Positions 8,041-15,658 of a DNA stretch of 64,000 nt are shown piece by piece. A program made the translations under genes and the position numbers. The DNA is from Syntrophotaleaceae bacterium (GTDB taxonomy: Bacteria > Desulfobacterota > Desulfuromonadia > Desulfuromonadales > Syntrophotaleaceae), in NCBI GenBank assembly GCA_041390365.1, contig JAWKQB010000002.1, positions 423,501-487,500 of the forward strand, read 5' to 3'. Position 1 is the stretch's first letter; every line of letters begins with the position of its first letter. The notes beneath the pieces were generated by a model. It was given only the letters and a program-made list of their open reading frames with translations. It was not told where the DNA came from and searched no databases.

Positions 8041-8175
8041 GGGCGGACACGCAGGTCCGCCTCTACATCATCCTGGCCCGCAGGGTCGGATCCGCAGGTT
8101 CATCCTAGGGGCAGACCCCGCGTCTACCCGATAACCCGTTTTACACGTAGGGGCAGACCTGCGTGTCTGCCCGAC
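8041..8175. repeat. Cluster of three related palindromic repeats
   Basis: The 372-base gap between the DAHP synthase start and yggT holds a repeat cluster. Unit A (8041-8065, inverted) and unit C (8147-8172) share the pattern GTAG-R-GGC-R-GACCTGCGTGTC-Y-GCCC; each forms a stem (GGCGGAC/GTCCGCC in A, GGCAGAC/GTCTGCC in C) around CTGCGT or its complement. The one arm difference is compensated on the other arm. Unit B (8106-8129) is a degenerate copy. These look like dispersed miniature palindromes rather than a terminator. The rest of the gap carries the DAHP synthase promoter and the yggT leader. Confidence 0.7.
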
Positions 8176-8215
8176 AACAGGCTCAATGTATCTATAATTG
8201 AAAGGATGAGGGACA

Positions 8216-8503
8216 TTGCCTATTCTGACAGACCTGCTTGTAGTCTTTGCCCAAATGGTGCAAATGATCATCGGCGTTTACATATTCATCGTCATTGCCC
8301 GTGCCCTGATTTCCTGGGTCGGTCCCGATCCCTACAATCCCATTGTCCGTTTTCTCTACAGTGCCACCGAGCCGGTGTTGAACCGCTTGCGCAGGCTTCT
8401 TCCGATGCAGTTTGGCGGAATCGATTTCTCTCCTCTGGCTTTGCTGTTCATCCTCTATTTCATTCAGCGTCTGGTCAGCCGCTTACTGTGGAGGCTTGGT
8501 TGA
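8216..8503 (+). CDS. YggT-family membrane protein
   Basis: 95 residues starting with TTG at 8216, preceded by a GAGGG site six bases away. Two hydrophobic segments (about 1-33 and 66-92) flank the family signature ARALISWVGPDPYNPIVRFLY and TEPVLNRLRRLLP. YggT proteins are small inner-membrane proteins linked to cell-shape, division or osmotic phenotypes; in Gram-positive bacteria homologues sit beside sepF and divIVA, and here too the next gene is divIVA. No ATG in frame gives a complete first helix, so the TTG start is well supported. Confidence 0.9.
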   Translation: MPILTDLLVVFAQMVQMIIGVYIFIVIARALISWVGPDPYNPIVRFLYSATEPVLNRLRRLLPMQFGGIDFSPLALLFILYFIQRLVSRLLWRLG

Positions 8504-8558
8504 TGGAAGCATTTGTCTTTTCCATAATCGAAAGAATTAAGCTAAGAGGAACCCGATT

Positions 8559-9086
8559 ATGACCATTACGCCTATCGATATTCAGCAGCACCGCTTCAAG
8601 AGCAGCGCTTTCGGATATGAAAAAGCGGGAGTCGATCACTTTCTGGAACAGGTGGCCGAAGAGCTGGAGCACTACCACCGGCAGGTGCAGGAACTGAAGG
8701 AGGAGTTGGCCCGCACCAGGGCTTCCCTCGAGGAGATGCGGCAAAGGGAGGAAATGCTCAAGGAAACCCTGCTGACCGCCCAGAAAATGACGGACGATAT
8801 CAAGGCCAACGCTCTCAAGGAAGCGGAAATCATGGTTGCCGAGGCGGCATTGCAGGGCGAGAGGATCATTCAGGATGCTGAGAAGAGGCGCGCAGAGCTG
8901 CTGCAGGACCTGCAGGAGCTTCAGCGGCAGAAAATATCCTTCGAATCTTCCCTCAAGGGTTTGATCGAGGGTCATCTTCGCATGCTCGAACTCGAGCCCC
9001 CTCGCGACAACCTCGCTGGAAGCAAATTTTTTCTCAGCGGTCCCTCTCTGGAGCGGGACGATTCCGGTGAAAATGAATCACCGTGA
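8559..9086 (+). CDS. divIVA: DivIVA-domain protein
   Basis: 175 residues with the DivIVA N-terminal membrane-binding region (ITPIDIQQHRFKSSAFGYEKAGVD... with the conserved Phe and the F-G-Y turn, residues 1-30) followed by a long coiled coil from about 30 to 150, rich in Glu, Arg and Leu heptads. DivIVA proteins recognise curved membrane and recruit division or polarity partners; in delta-proteobacteria the exact partner is unknown. It follows yggT by 55 bases and is followed by an overlapping YggU-family gene. This yggT-divIVA-yggU order is often seen. An AGAGGA ribosome site precedes the ATG. Confidence 0.9.
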   Translation: MTITPIDIQQHRFKSSAFGYEKAGVDHFLEQVAEELEHYHRQVQELKEELARTRASLEEMRQREEMLKETLLTAQKMTDDIKANALKEAEIMVAEAALQGERIIQDAEKRRAELLQDLQELQRQKISFESSLKGLIEGHLRMLELEPPRDNLAGSKFFLSGPSLERDDSGENESP

Positions 9087-9384
9087 AATGCCATCGTGGC
9101 TCGAAAAGGTTGAAGATGGAGTCTTGATCAAGGTTTTTGTTCAGCCAAGGGCCTCCAGAAACGAAATGGTCGGGCTGCAGGGCGAGGAATTGAAAATTCG
9201 CCTGACCTCCCCGCCCGTGGAAGGGGCCGCCAATCGACTCTGCCGGGAGTTTATTGCCAAGCTTCTCGGTGTCGCCAAGGGCCGAGTCACTCTTGTGGCG
9301 GGAGAAAAGTCACGACACAAGCGTCTGCTGGTCGAAGGGATCGGTCCCGACGAAGTCCTGCCTCGCCTTGAAACCCCGCACTGA
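9073..9384 (+). CDS. YggU / DUF167 family protein
   Basis: About 103 residues. The family signature is present: KVFVQPRASRNEMVG, ELKIRLTSPPVEGAAN and KGRVTLVAGEKSRHKRLLVEG. The function of DUF167 proteins is not established. The start is uncertain: GTG 9067, ATG 9073 (overlapping divIVA by 14 bases) and ATG 9088 (directly after the divIVA stop) are all possible and none has a strong ribosome site; 9088 gives the N-terminus closest to the family. About 170 bases without a gene follow; they contain a small hairpin (9423-9439) with no U-tract. Confidence 0.88.
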   Translation: MNHREMPSWLEKVEDGVLIKVFVQPRASRNEMVGLQGEELKIRLTSPPVEGAANRLCREFIAKLLGVAKGRVTLVAGEKSRHKRLLVEGIGPDEVLPRLETPH

Positions 9385-9555
9385 CTCTGATGAGTTCCCT
9401 TCCAAAAAAAATCTCCATCTCGCTGGTTTCGAAAACCAGGCAGTTCAGCTATTTATGCGGCTATGACGGTTTCTGGTCAGGGATCGGATTTACAGGAGGC
9501 CCTTTTGGGGTAATATAGTCCTAAAGTAAGGGCGTTCGAGCCGATGGAGGGAATT

Positions 9556-9828
9556 ATGGGTGAGAAGATTCTCGATATCGACCAGATGACAAAGTATGCC
9601 AAGGAGCTCCGGGAATTAAGGGATCAGAATAGTGATCTCGAAAAACTGAACAGGGATCTGCAGCAGCGCCTGAACGATCTGCACGGGGAATACTTGGAAC
9701 TCCGCTACAAATTGAAAAACACCGTTTCCCAGGAAGAGGTTCTGGTTCTGCGCAAGAAGATTCTCGAATTGCAGAACGAACTGCAGCTGAAGTGTTCGAC
9801 TCCCGAAGGAAAGCCTCCTGCAGGCTAG
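9556..9828 (+). CDS. Small coiled-coil hypothetical protein
   Basis: 90 residues from the ATG at 9556, chosen because GGAGGG lies four bases before it; an upstream in-frame ATG at 9544 contains that site in its own codons. Residues 10-75 form one long amphipathic helix with regular Leu/Ile spacing (LRELRDQNSDLEKLNRDLQQ), typical of a two-stranded coiled coil. No catalytic motif, signal peptide or membrane segment is visible. It might be a cell-division accessory like ZapB in style, but there is no direct evidence. Confidence 0.7.
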   Translation: MGEKILDIDQMTKYAKELRELRDQNSDLEKLNRDLQQRLNDLHGEYLELRYKLKNTVSQEEVLVLRKKILELQNELQLKCSTPEGKPPAG

Positions 9829-9878
9829 ATCCTGGGTGTCTGCCAGCCTGAAAAACAGTCTTTCGTACTGTCCGGTCC

Positions 9879-10370
9879 TTAAGGGGTAAGCCTTGACCAT
9901 GCCTGCAGGGGAATGACCCCCTCTTCCTCAAAGGGGATGGTGCGCGATATGACACCGAATCCCCCGACCGTAATTTCCCCCTCTATTGTGAACGGGATAT
10001 TCTCTCTTCCCTGAATCTGCTGCCCTGTGCGAAGCAGGTTGAGGTAGCTGCTGGACAGGCGAACGGCCAACCGACCTGTTTCATGGGGCTCGATCCTGAC
10101 CGATTCTGCAGATTGCCCATGGGCAATACGGATGTCCATCAGGGAGAGGGCATATCGGACTCTTTTGATGGTAATGGCCGAATCGTTGGGATTGTAAAGG
10201 CTGAGATCAGCGGACAGAATGGCATGGCTGAGGGTCAGATTTTCCAACTGCAGGCCGAACAGGCTGACTTCGGGAGGAACCGGGCGGAGTGTGGCGCAGC
10301 CGGCCAACACCATGAAAAGAACGGCGGTTATGGCCATTCGGCAAGTTCTTGAGGCGTGAGCTGAGATCAT
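9879..10370 (-). CDS. LEA type 2 family lipoprotein
   Basis: 163 residues. The N-terminus is a lipoprotein signal: basic MISAHASRTCR, hydrophobic AITAVLFMVL, then lipobox LAGC with Cys near residue 25. The rest matches the water-stress / LEA-2 (LEA14-like) beta-sandwich: 'LENLTLSHAILSADLSLYNPNDSAITIKRVRYAL' style, where NPN is the typical turn. Such lipoproteins are periplasmic and of unclear role. An AAGGAG ribosome site precedes the ATG. It is the last gene of the minus-strand run that starts at 12762. Confidence 0.82.
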   Translation of the reverse strand: MISAHASRTCRMAITAVLFMVLAGCATLRPVPPEVSLFGLQLENLTLSHAILSADLSLYNPNDSAITIKRVRYALSLMDIRIAHGQSAESVRIEPHETGRLAVRLSSSYLNLLRTGQQIQGRENIPFTIEGEITVGGFGVISRTIPFEEEGVIPLQAWSRLTP

Positions 10371-10392
10371 GACGGACTCCTTATTGGAGAAT

Positions 10393-11544
10393 TCATCCGG
10401 TTGGTTTCCCCCGGCTTAAATAACGGCTCATCCGCAGCAGGAAGCCCTGCCGGGTCAGCAAAGCTCCATGGGGGCAGAGTTCCTGGCAGCAGAAGCAGCC
10501 GATGCATCGATTATAATCGATGGTCAACCGGCCGTTTTCCAAACGCATGGTTTGCGGGGGGCAGTGAGCGACGCACACCCCGCATTTCAGGCAGCGACCC
10601 TTGTCGACCATTGGCAAAGCGCTCAGCGACCGTTTGAGTGTTTTTTGCAGAAAAGGCGGCAGGCTGAAATCTATTTCGGTACTTTTGGCCGGGCGAAAGT
10701 TGCTGCAGGCCAGCTTTGTGATCGGCTCCCCCCGCAGATTGATCTCCTCCAAACGGCTGCCCGGGCGGCCCGTTGCGGCCGCGATACGCTGGGTCCAGAC
10801 CCGTTCCTGGGGGAGGCCGACCAGGGCCGCGGCCGCCGTATCCAAGGCCAGGGGGCTGCGGCTGGCCAGCAGGGCGCCGATCCTGACCGGATCGCCGCCG
10901 CCCGGACCGTTCCCTTCCATGCCGATGACGGCATCGGCAATGGTCAGGGCCGGAGCGATATGTTCCGCAAGTTCCAGCAGCATCAGACTGAAAAAGGCCT
11001 TGTCCTTCCCGGCCTGAAGATGCAGCCGGGGTTTACGCAGGCCGACGATGGCGCCGAACAGGTTTTTGACCCCACAGGTCATGCCGATCATCTGATGCGT
11101 TTTCAGCTTAGGCAGATTGATGACGACATCGGCCTCGATGATGTCTCGGGCGATTTCCAGTTGACGAAAGGCCAATCCTTCAATCCGTACCGGCACCGAC
11201 TCCTCGAAAGAAGCGAACTTCGCTCCGGTCTCTTCCACGACCTGCAGGATGCCGCTGCTGGCCGCAACCGCCCGGGGCGAACCAAAACCCGGAGAATCAC
11301 CCACGGAGACGATACCACCTGCATCCTGCACCATCCGAATGACCGCCCGAACAATTTCGGGATGGGTGGTAACGGCCTTTTCCGGTGCCTTTCCCGCCAA
11401 AAGATTCGGCTTCAGAAGGACTTTCTGGCCTGGTCGAACAAAGGTCTGGATTCCCCCTTCATGCTGCAGAAGCAGCTTCAGCGCCTCAGCGACCCGATGT
11501 CTGCTGTAATCCTGGCAGGCGGCCAGTGATACCAAGGGTTTCAA
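10393..11544 (-). CDS. DUF362 domain protein with two 4Fe-4S clusters
   Basis: 383 residues. The DUF362 domain (about 35-240) has VLLKPNLL, TTHPEIVRAVIRM, GDSPGFG, NLPKLKTH and CGVKNLFGAIVG. Near the C-terminus are two ferredoxin motifs, CLKCGVCVAHCPP (about 315) and CIGCFCCQELCPHGA (about 343), which would bind two [4Fe-4S] clusters. DUF362 proteins are thought to be iron-sulfur electron-transfer or regulatory proteins; the substrate is unknown. Its start overlaps the YjbQ stop by 4 bases, so the two are co-translated. Confidence 0.88.
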   Translation of the reverse strand: MKPLVSLAACQDYSRHRVAEALKLLLQHEGGIQTFVRPGQKVLLKPNLLAGKAPEKAVTTHPEIVRAVIRMVQDAGGIVSVGDSPGFGSPRAVAASSGILQVVEETGAKFASFEESVPVRIEGLAFRQLEIARDIIEADVVINLPKLKTHQMIGMTCGVKNLFGAIVGLRKPRLHLQAGKDKAFFSLMLLELAEHIAPALTIADAVIGMEGNGPGGGDPVRIGALLASRSPLALDTAAAALVGLPQERVWTQRIAAATGRPGSRLEEINLRGEPITKLACSNFRPAKSTEIDFSLPPFLQKTLKRSLSALPMVDKGRCLKCGVCVAHCPPQTMRLENGRLTIDYNRCIGCFCCQELCPHGALLTRQGFLLRMSRYLSRGKPTG

Positions 11545-11936
11545 GAGCCGACGACCTGGATGTGGAGCTTGCGCTGCCGGGGACCGTCGAACTCACAGAA
11601 GAAAAGCGCCTGCCAGGTACCCAGGACCGGTTTCCCTCCCTCGATGATCACCCATTGCTGCGGTCCCACCAGGGTGCTTTTGATATGAGCGGCGCTGTTG
11701 CCTTCGCCGTGGCGATAATTATCCTGGAAAGGGACTATTTTGTTCAATTCCGCAAGCAGATCGCGCACCACGTCAGGGTCGGCGTTTTCGTTGATGGTTA
11801 TTCCGGCAGTGGTATGGGGAACATGCAGCAGCGCCAGGCCCGAAGAAATTCCGCTTTCGGCGATCGCCTCGCGAATACGCGAGGTGATGTCGATCATTTC
11901 GACCTGATGATGAGTGGTTATGGCGAGGGTTTTCAT
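11541..11936 (-). CDS. YjbQ family (UPF0047) protein
   Basis: 131 residues from the ATG at 11936. The family core is clear: HVPHTTAGITINENADPDVVRDL near residues 43-65, the central HGEGNSAAHIKSTL and the final CEFDGPRQRKLHIQVVG. The three conserved His suggest a metal or phosphate site. E. coli YjbQ can replace ThiE weakly, which is why some annotations read 'secondary thiamine-phosphate synthase'; the true role is unknown. It sits between an alpha/beta hydrolase (gap of 7 bases) and DUF362 (4-base overlap). Confidence 0.9.
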   Translation of the reverse strand: MKTLAITTHHQVEMIDITSRIREAIAESGISSGLALLHVPHTTAGITINENADPDVVRDLLAELNKIVPFQDNYRHGEGNSAAHIKSTLVGPQQWVIIEGGKPVLGTWQALFFCEFDGPRQRKLHIQVVGS

Positions 11937-11943
11937 GACGGCA

Positions 11944-12762
11944 TCACTCCTCAAGAAGTCCGGCCAGAATGCCGGGGATGTCCGGTCTGAACAGCAGGGC
12001 AGTATGGCCCGTGCCGAACAACTCGATATTGCGGGCGCCCTCGAGGCGGGCGTTTTCACAAGGGACCACCATGTTGTCGTGGCGGCTGAAAAGGCAGTAA
12101 ATACGGGTCGACTCCGGCAAGGGAGCCTCCGCAAGTCGCTGCAAAAAAGGGGATCCCGGCATCAGCAGGCCGCCCAGGGAGGTCACGGTGAAAGGAGCCA
12201 GTTTCGATCCCCGATGGGGCGTCGCCAACATGATGCAGCGATCGACCTTGCCGGCGCCGCCGCGAAGCTGCAGGAAGTTCCTGGCGATGATTCCGCCCAT
12301 GGAGTGGCAAATGAGATGGACCTTGTCGAGGCCTGTTGAAAAACGATATTCATCGACCTTTTTGGCCAGTTCCTCGGTCAGTGTCTCCACATCCTTCCAT
12401 GGCGGAAGTTTCAGGGCGTGAAGAGTAGTGAATCCCCGGCGGCGTAGCGCCAGCTTTAAGCAGATCCAGGACGAGCGGCTGTGAAAAAGCCCGTGCAGCA
12501 GGATAATCGGCCGGGGGAAGGCTGCAGGGGGCTTTTCTTTCCAGTTGAACCAGCCAAGGGGCTGCAGTAGGATGGCCAGGAGCAGGCAGGCGGTCTCCGT
12601 AGCGATCAGCCGGACAGCGAAAACCAGATTCCTCCAGCTGAAACGGTTCTCCATCAAAGAGGGGTTCCGGTTGGCGTATTCGTACCAGAAGATCGCATAG
12701 CTGATAGTCACTACACCCGCAACGGAGACGATAACAGCCAGAATGCCGAAAAGAGCCGTCAA
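11944..12762 (-). CDS. Membrane-anchored alpha/beta hydrolase (lipase-like)
   Basis: 272 residues starting with TTG at 12762, which has GGAGG eight bases upstream; no ATG or GTG in frame is better placed. Residues about 2-22 and 45-68 are hydrophobic and probably membrane-spanning. The hydrolase domain follows: PIILLHGLFHSRSSW (oxyanion strand, residue about 85), the nucleophile elbow CHSMGG near 147, Asp in SRHDNMVVP near 223, and His in GTGHTALLF near 248, a complete Ser-Asp-His triad. It resembles PGAP1/lipase-type esterases. The substrate is not known. First gene of the hydrolase-yjbQ-DUF362-LEA run and divergent from xerC. Confidence 0.85.
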   Translation of the reverse strand: MTALFGILAVIVSVAGVVTISYAIFWYEYANRNPSLMENRFSWRNLVFAVRLIATETACLLLAILLQPLGWFNWKEKPPAAFPRPIILLHGLFHSRSSWICLKLALRRRGFTTLHALKLPPWKDVETLTEELAKKVDEYRFSTGLDKVHLICHSMGGIIARNFLQLRGGAGKVDRCIMLATPHRGSKLAPFTVTSLGGLLMPGSPFLQRLAEAPLPESTRIYCLFSRHDNMVVPCENARLEGARNIELFGTGHTALLFRPDIPGILAGLLEE

Positions 12763-12815
12763 GTGTCCACCCTCCTCATGATGGCCAATTATTGCATGCA
12801 CTAGGGGGAGCGTCA

Positions 12816-13760
12816 ATGACGACGGGATTAAAAGACCCCGGGACGATGGGAAAGGAACAGATCTTGGACGATCATCTGGCACAGTTCGACCGGCACCTCT
12901 CCCTGGAACGCAATCTTTCCGCTCATACACGCCGAGCCTATAAACAGGATCTGGAGGAATTCCGCCGGTTCCTGACCGAGGAGGCTTCCATCGACAATAC
13001 CAGGGCGGCCATCCTGCAGGTCGACCAGCTCCTGCTGCGCCGCTATCTCGCTCAACTGCACAAAAAGAACCGCCGCACCACCATCGCCCGCAAACTCTCC
13101 GCTCTGCGAACATTCTTCGATTACCTGGTCCGGGAAGGGATCCTTGAGGTCAACCCCGGGGATCTGGTTGCGACTCCCCGGCAGGAGAAGTATCTGCCGA
13201 AAGTCCTGACCGTGGACGAGGCTTTCGCCCTGATGGAGCGCGGGCCGTCTGCGGGTCTGCTGGCCTGCCGGGACAGGGCGATCGTGGAGATGCTCTATTC
13301 CTGCGGACTGCGCATCGGTGAACTGGCCGGGTTGGATGTCGGTCATGTGGACTGGGGGGAGGGGCTGGTCCGGGTGCGCGGCAAAGGCGGCAAGGAGCGC
13401 CTGGTTCCCATCGGCCGCAAGGCACGGGAAGCCCTGCACCACTACCTGGAACTGCGGGGGATGCCGGAGGAGCGGGAACCTCTTTTCCTCAATTTCCGGG
13501 GCGGGCGGCTTTCCGCCCGCAGCATGGAGCGCCATTTCAAGCGCCAGCTGCTGCAGGCCGGCATCCTGAAGGAAGCGACGCCCCATGCCCTGCGTCACTC
13601 CTTCGCGACCCATCTTCTGGACGGTGGCGCCGATCTGCGGGCGATTCAGGAACTTCTCGGGCATGCCTCCCTGTCCACCACCCAGAAATATACCCAGGTC
13701 AGCATCGACCGTCTGATGGAGGTTTACGACAAGGCCCATCCGCGAGGCAAGAAAAAATGA
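12816..13760 (+). CDS. xerC: Tyrosine recombinase XerC/XerD
   Basis: 314 residues from ATG 12816 (GGGGGAG upstream); ATG 12846 would also keep the whole domain. The N-terminal SAM-like core-binding domain (about 15-100) includes NLSAHTRRAYKQDLEEF. The catalytic domain has the full active-site set: Arg in CGLRIGEL, Lys in GKGGKERLVP, His-xx-Arg in HALRHSFATH, His in LLGHASLSTT and the nucleophile Tyr in TTQKYTQV. These enzymes resolve chromosome dimers at dif. The length and the absence of phage genes argue for the housekeeping XerC or XerD; which of the two cannot be decided here. Confidence 0.9.
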   Translation: MTTGLKDPGTMGKEQILDDHLAQFDRHLSLERNLSAHTRRAYKQDLEEFRRFLTEEASIDNTRAAILQVDQLLLRRYLAQLHKKNRRTTIARKLSALRTFFDYLVREGILEVNPGDLVATPRQEKYLPKVLTVDEAFALMERGPSAGLLACRDRAIVEMLYSCGLRIGELAGLDVGHVDWGEGLVRVRGKGGKERLVPIGRKAREALHHYLELRGMPEEREPLFLNFRGGRLSARSMERHFKRQLLQAGILKEATPHALRHSFATHLLDGGADLRAIQELLGHASLSTTQKYTQVSIDRLMEVYDKAHPRGKKK

Positions 13761-13780
13761 CCAAAATTATCCTCTTTCTC

Positions 13781-13808
13781 TTGACAGGGGTCTTTCGGCC
13801 GCTAGAAT
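13781..13808 (+). promoter_or_regulatory. Sigma-70 promoter of the peroxiredoxin gene
   Basis: TTGACA at 13781-13786 and TAGAAT at 13803-13808 with a 16-base spacer, about 50 bases before the peroxiredoxin ATG. Confidence 0.65.
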
Positions 13809-13860
13809 TTTTTCACGAAACCGCAAAGTACTGAAAACTTTCAAAAGGAGGAGATAAAAA

Positions 13861-14388
13861 ATGGCAACTCTGCAGGTGGGCAAGGCGGCTCCGGATTTCA
13901 CCCTCGAGGGGGTGTCGGGCAAGGAATTTCTCGAAGTTTCACTGTCCCAGTATCGCGGCAAGTGGGTGGTCCTGTTCTTCTACCCCCTCGACTTCACCTT
14001 TGTCTGCCCGACTGAAATTATCGGCTTCAACGAAAATTACGAGAAATTCACCAAATTCAACGCGGAAATTCTCGGCGCCAGTGTCGATTCCAAGTTTTCC
14101 CATCTGGCCTGGATCAGTCAGGAACTGGGTGATCTGCGTTTTCCTCTTCTGTCTGATATCACCAAGGAAGTGGCCCGCAACTACGGCATCCTGATCGAGG
14201 AGCAGGGGATCAGCCTGAGGGGGCTTTATATCATAGATCCCCAGGGGGTGTTGCGCTACGAACTGGTTCACGACCTCAACGTCGGACGCAGCGTGGACGA
14301 GACCCTGCGGGTCCTGGAAGCCCTGCAGACAGGGGAGCTCTGCCCTCTGAACTGGCGGCAGGGGGTGCAGACGCTGGGCAAGGGGTAG
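13861..14388 (+). CDS. 2-Cys peroxiredoxin (AhpC/TSA family)
   Basis: 175 residues. Peroxidatic Cys is in the signature FYPLDFTFVCPTEI near residue 47; the resolving Cys is in GELCPLNWRQG near 160. It therefore fits the typical 2-Cys (Prx1/AhpC) class that reduces hydrogen peroxide and alkyl peroxides, with electrons from thioredoxin or AhpF-like partners. It is slightly shorter than most AhpC (about 187-200), ending soon after the resolving Cys. A strong AAAGGAGGAG ribosome site, a good promoter and a strong terminator show a single-gene, well-expressed unit. No OxyR or PerR site is evident. Confidence 0.92.
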   Translation: MATLQVGKAAPDFTLEGVSGKEFLEVSLSQYRGKWVVLFFYPLDFTFVCPTEIIGFNENYEKFTKFNAEILGASVDSKFSHLAWISQELGDLRFPLLSDITKEVARNYGILIEEQGISLRGLYIIDPQGVLRYELVHDLNVGRSVDETLRVLEALQTGELCPLNWRQGVQTLGKG

Positions 14389-14404
14389 ACGGGGTTGTGA
14401 CAGT

Positions 14405-14446
14405 AATGACAGAAAAGGCGGCTGAAAGGCCGCCTTTTCTGTCATT
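14405..14446. terminator. Intrinsic terminator after peroxiredoxin
   Basis: An 18-bp perfect inverted repeat (14405-14422 with 14429-14446, loop TGAAAG); the descending arm contains CCTTTTCTGT. The symmetrical AAAA/TTTT could allow termination from both sides. Confidence 0.8.
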
Positions 14447-14536
14447 GTCATCCCTTCCATCGATCAAAAAAATCGAAGGAAAGCTGCCGATGGTGTTTGA
14501 TCGCCAGAAGATAAAGGCACTCGGCGAGGGGCTTTC

Positions 14537-14564
14537 CAGGGACGTTGTTGCTTTAGTGTATTAG
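14537..14564 (+). repeat. Left inverted repeat of the transposase unit
   Basis: Begins CAGGGACGTTGTTGCTTTAG; pairs with the repeat at 15577-15604 with three mismatches. Confidence 0.8.
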
Positions 14565-14604
14565 AGGTGTTGCATTAATTCGTGCTTGCTGATATGGTCA
14601 CTCC

Positions 14605-15588
14605 ATGCCAAGACAACCCCGCCTCGACATCCCCGGCCTGCTCCAGCATGTCATTGTTCGCGGAATTGAGCGCACGGCGATCTTTCTCGATGACAATGAC
14701 CGCCTGCGTTTTGTCGAGCGCCTCGACCAGTTGTTGGTCAAAACAGAGACCGACTGCTTTGCCTGGGCGCTGATTCCGAACCACTTTCATTTGCTATTAC
14801 GCTGCAACCGGGTAGAGCTATCCCGCTTCATGCGTCGTCTGCTGACCGGCCATGCCGTGTATTTTAATCTCCGCCATAACCGCTCCGGGCACTTGTTTCA
14901 GAACCGCTACAAGTCCATGATCTGCGAGGAAGATTCCTATTTCCTGGAATTGATCCGCTATATACATCTCAACCCGTTGCGTGCCGGGCTTGTTTCCACT
15001 CTCGAAGAATTATCCCGGTACCCATGGTGCGGCCATTCGGTCATTCTGGGACACCAAATTTTGTCCGGTCAATCAGTGGATGCTGTTTTGGCGAGCTTTG
15101 GCCGGCGGAAAGCTCGCCAACGATACCAACAGTTCATTGCCGATGGTCTGGCGATGGGAGAGCCGCCCCATCTGGTCGGAAAAAGTCAGAAACCGAGTGG
15201 AATTCGCAGTAAATTGGAGAGGGATTCAATCAGACCAGATAAGCGAATTCTCGGAAGCGGCGAATTGGTTCAATCGCTCCGGGAGCACGAGATTTTCAGG
15301 GAGAGCCCGCAAGATCGCAAATCGTTGCCCGAATTGCAAAAAGACATCGCGGATTATTTCGATCTGGAACCCGTGAGTCTCATTCAACGCGGACGCCAGA
15401 GTGATCAATCTTCGGCCCGAGCATTATTTTGCTTTCTGTCAGTTGTCAAACTTCGGTATCCGGGGGTGAAGGCCGGGGAGGTGTTGGGAATCGGCGCGTC
15501 CTCAGTAAGTCGGGCTATCCAGCGAGGGGAGGAGTTGTTTCGATCTCGGGAAGATCTGCAAGTGTGGTGGGATGGGCTAATGCACTAA
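14605..15588 (+). CDS. REP-associated tyrosine transposase (RAYT, Y1_Tnp)
   Basis: 327 residues. The IS200-like Y1 domain occupies about 1-140: MPRQPRLDIPGLLQHVIVRG at the start, the metal-binding NHFHLLLR motif near 58-65 (His-x-His), and the nucleophile Tyr in FQNRYKSM near 104-108, followed by IRYIHLNPLRAGLV. The C-terminal part (about 225-320) resembles the DnaA-type HTH found on many delta-proteobacterial RAYTs (LPELQKDIADYF ... LGIGASSVSRAIQRGEE). RAYTs are single-copy, HUH-type nucleases connected with REP palindromes rather than classic insertion sequences. No frameshift is visible, so it may be active. Confidence 0.9.
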   Translation: MPRQPRLDIPGLLQHVIVRGIERTAIFLDDNDRLRFVERLDQLLVKTETDCFAWALIPNHFHLLLRCNRVELSRFMRRLLTGHAVYFNLRHNRSGHLFQNRYKSMICEEDSYFLELIRYIHLNPLRAGLVSTLEELSRYPWCGHSVILGHQILSGQSVDAVLASFGRRKARQRYQQFIADGLAMGEPPHLVGKSQKPSGIRSKLERDSIRPDKRILGSGELVQSLREHEIFRESPQDRKSLPELQKDIADYFDLEPVSLIQRGRQSDQSSARALFCFLSVVKLRYPGVKAGEVLGIGASSVSRAIQRGEELFRSREDLQVWWDGLMH

Positions 15589-15604
15589 AGCAAGAACGTC
15601 CCTC
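15577..15604 (-). repeat. Right inverted repeat of the transposase unit
   Basis: Reverse complement begins GAGGGACGTTCTTGCTTTAG; matches 14537-14564 at 25 of 28 bases and includes the transposase stop codon. Confidence 0.8.
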
Positions 15605-15658
15605 GGGAGGCTCGTCGTCGCGCAGGACGGAGATAAAAATTTGAAATCGGAGGGTTTT

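Larger units (their letters stand above)
14537..15604 (+). mobile_element. REP-associated (Y1) transposase unit with terminal inverted repeats
   Basis: A 1,068-base unit consisting of a RAYT gene bounded by 28-base imperfect inverted repeats, left 14537-14564 and right 15577-15604, that match at 25 of 28 positions. The right repeat overlaps the transposase stop codon. No obvious target duplication is seen outside. RAYTs normally act on REP-type hairpins, so these ends may be the recognition sites. The unit lies between the peroxiredoxin terminator and the pentapeptide gene. Confidence 0.75.

Noticed and set aside
8041..8175. CRISPR array
   Set aside because: Only three palindromic units in mixed orientation, no regular spacers and no cas genes.
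9385..9555. tRNA gene
   Set aside because: No T-loop GGTTCGANTCC or acceptor pairing; only a 7-bp hairpin is present.
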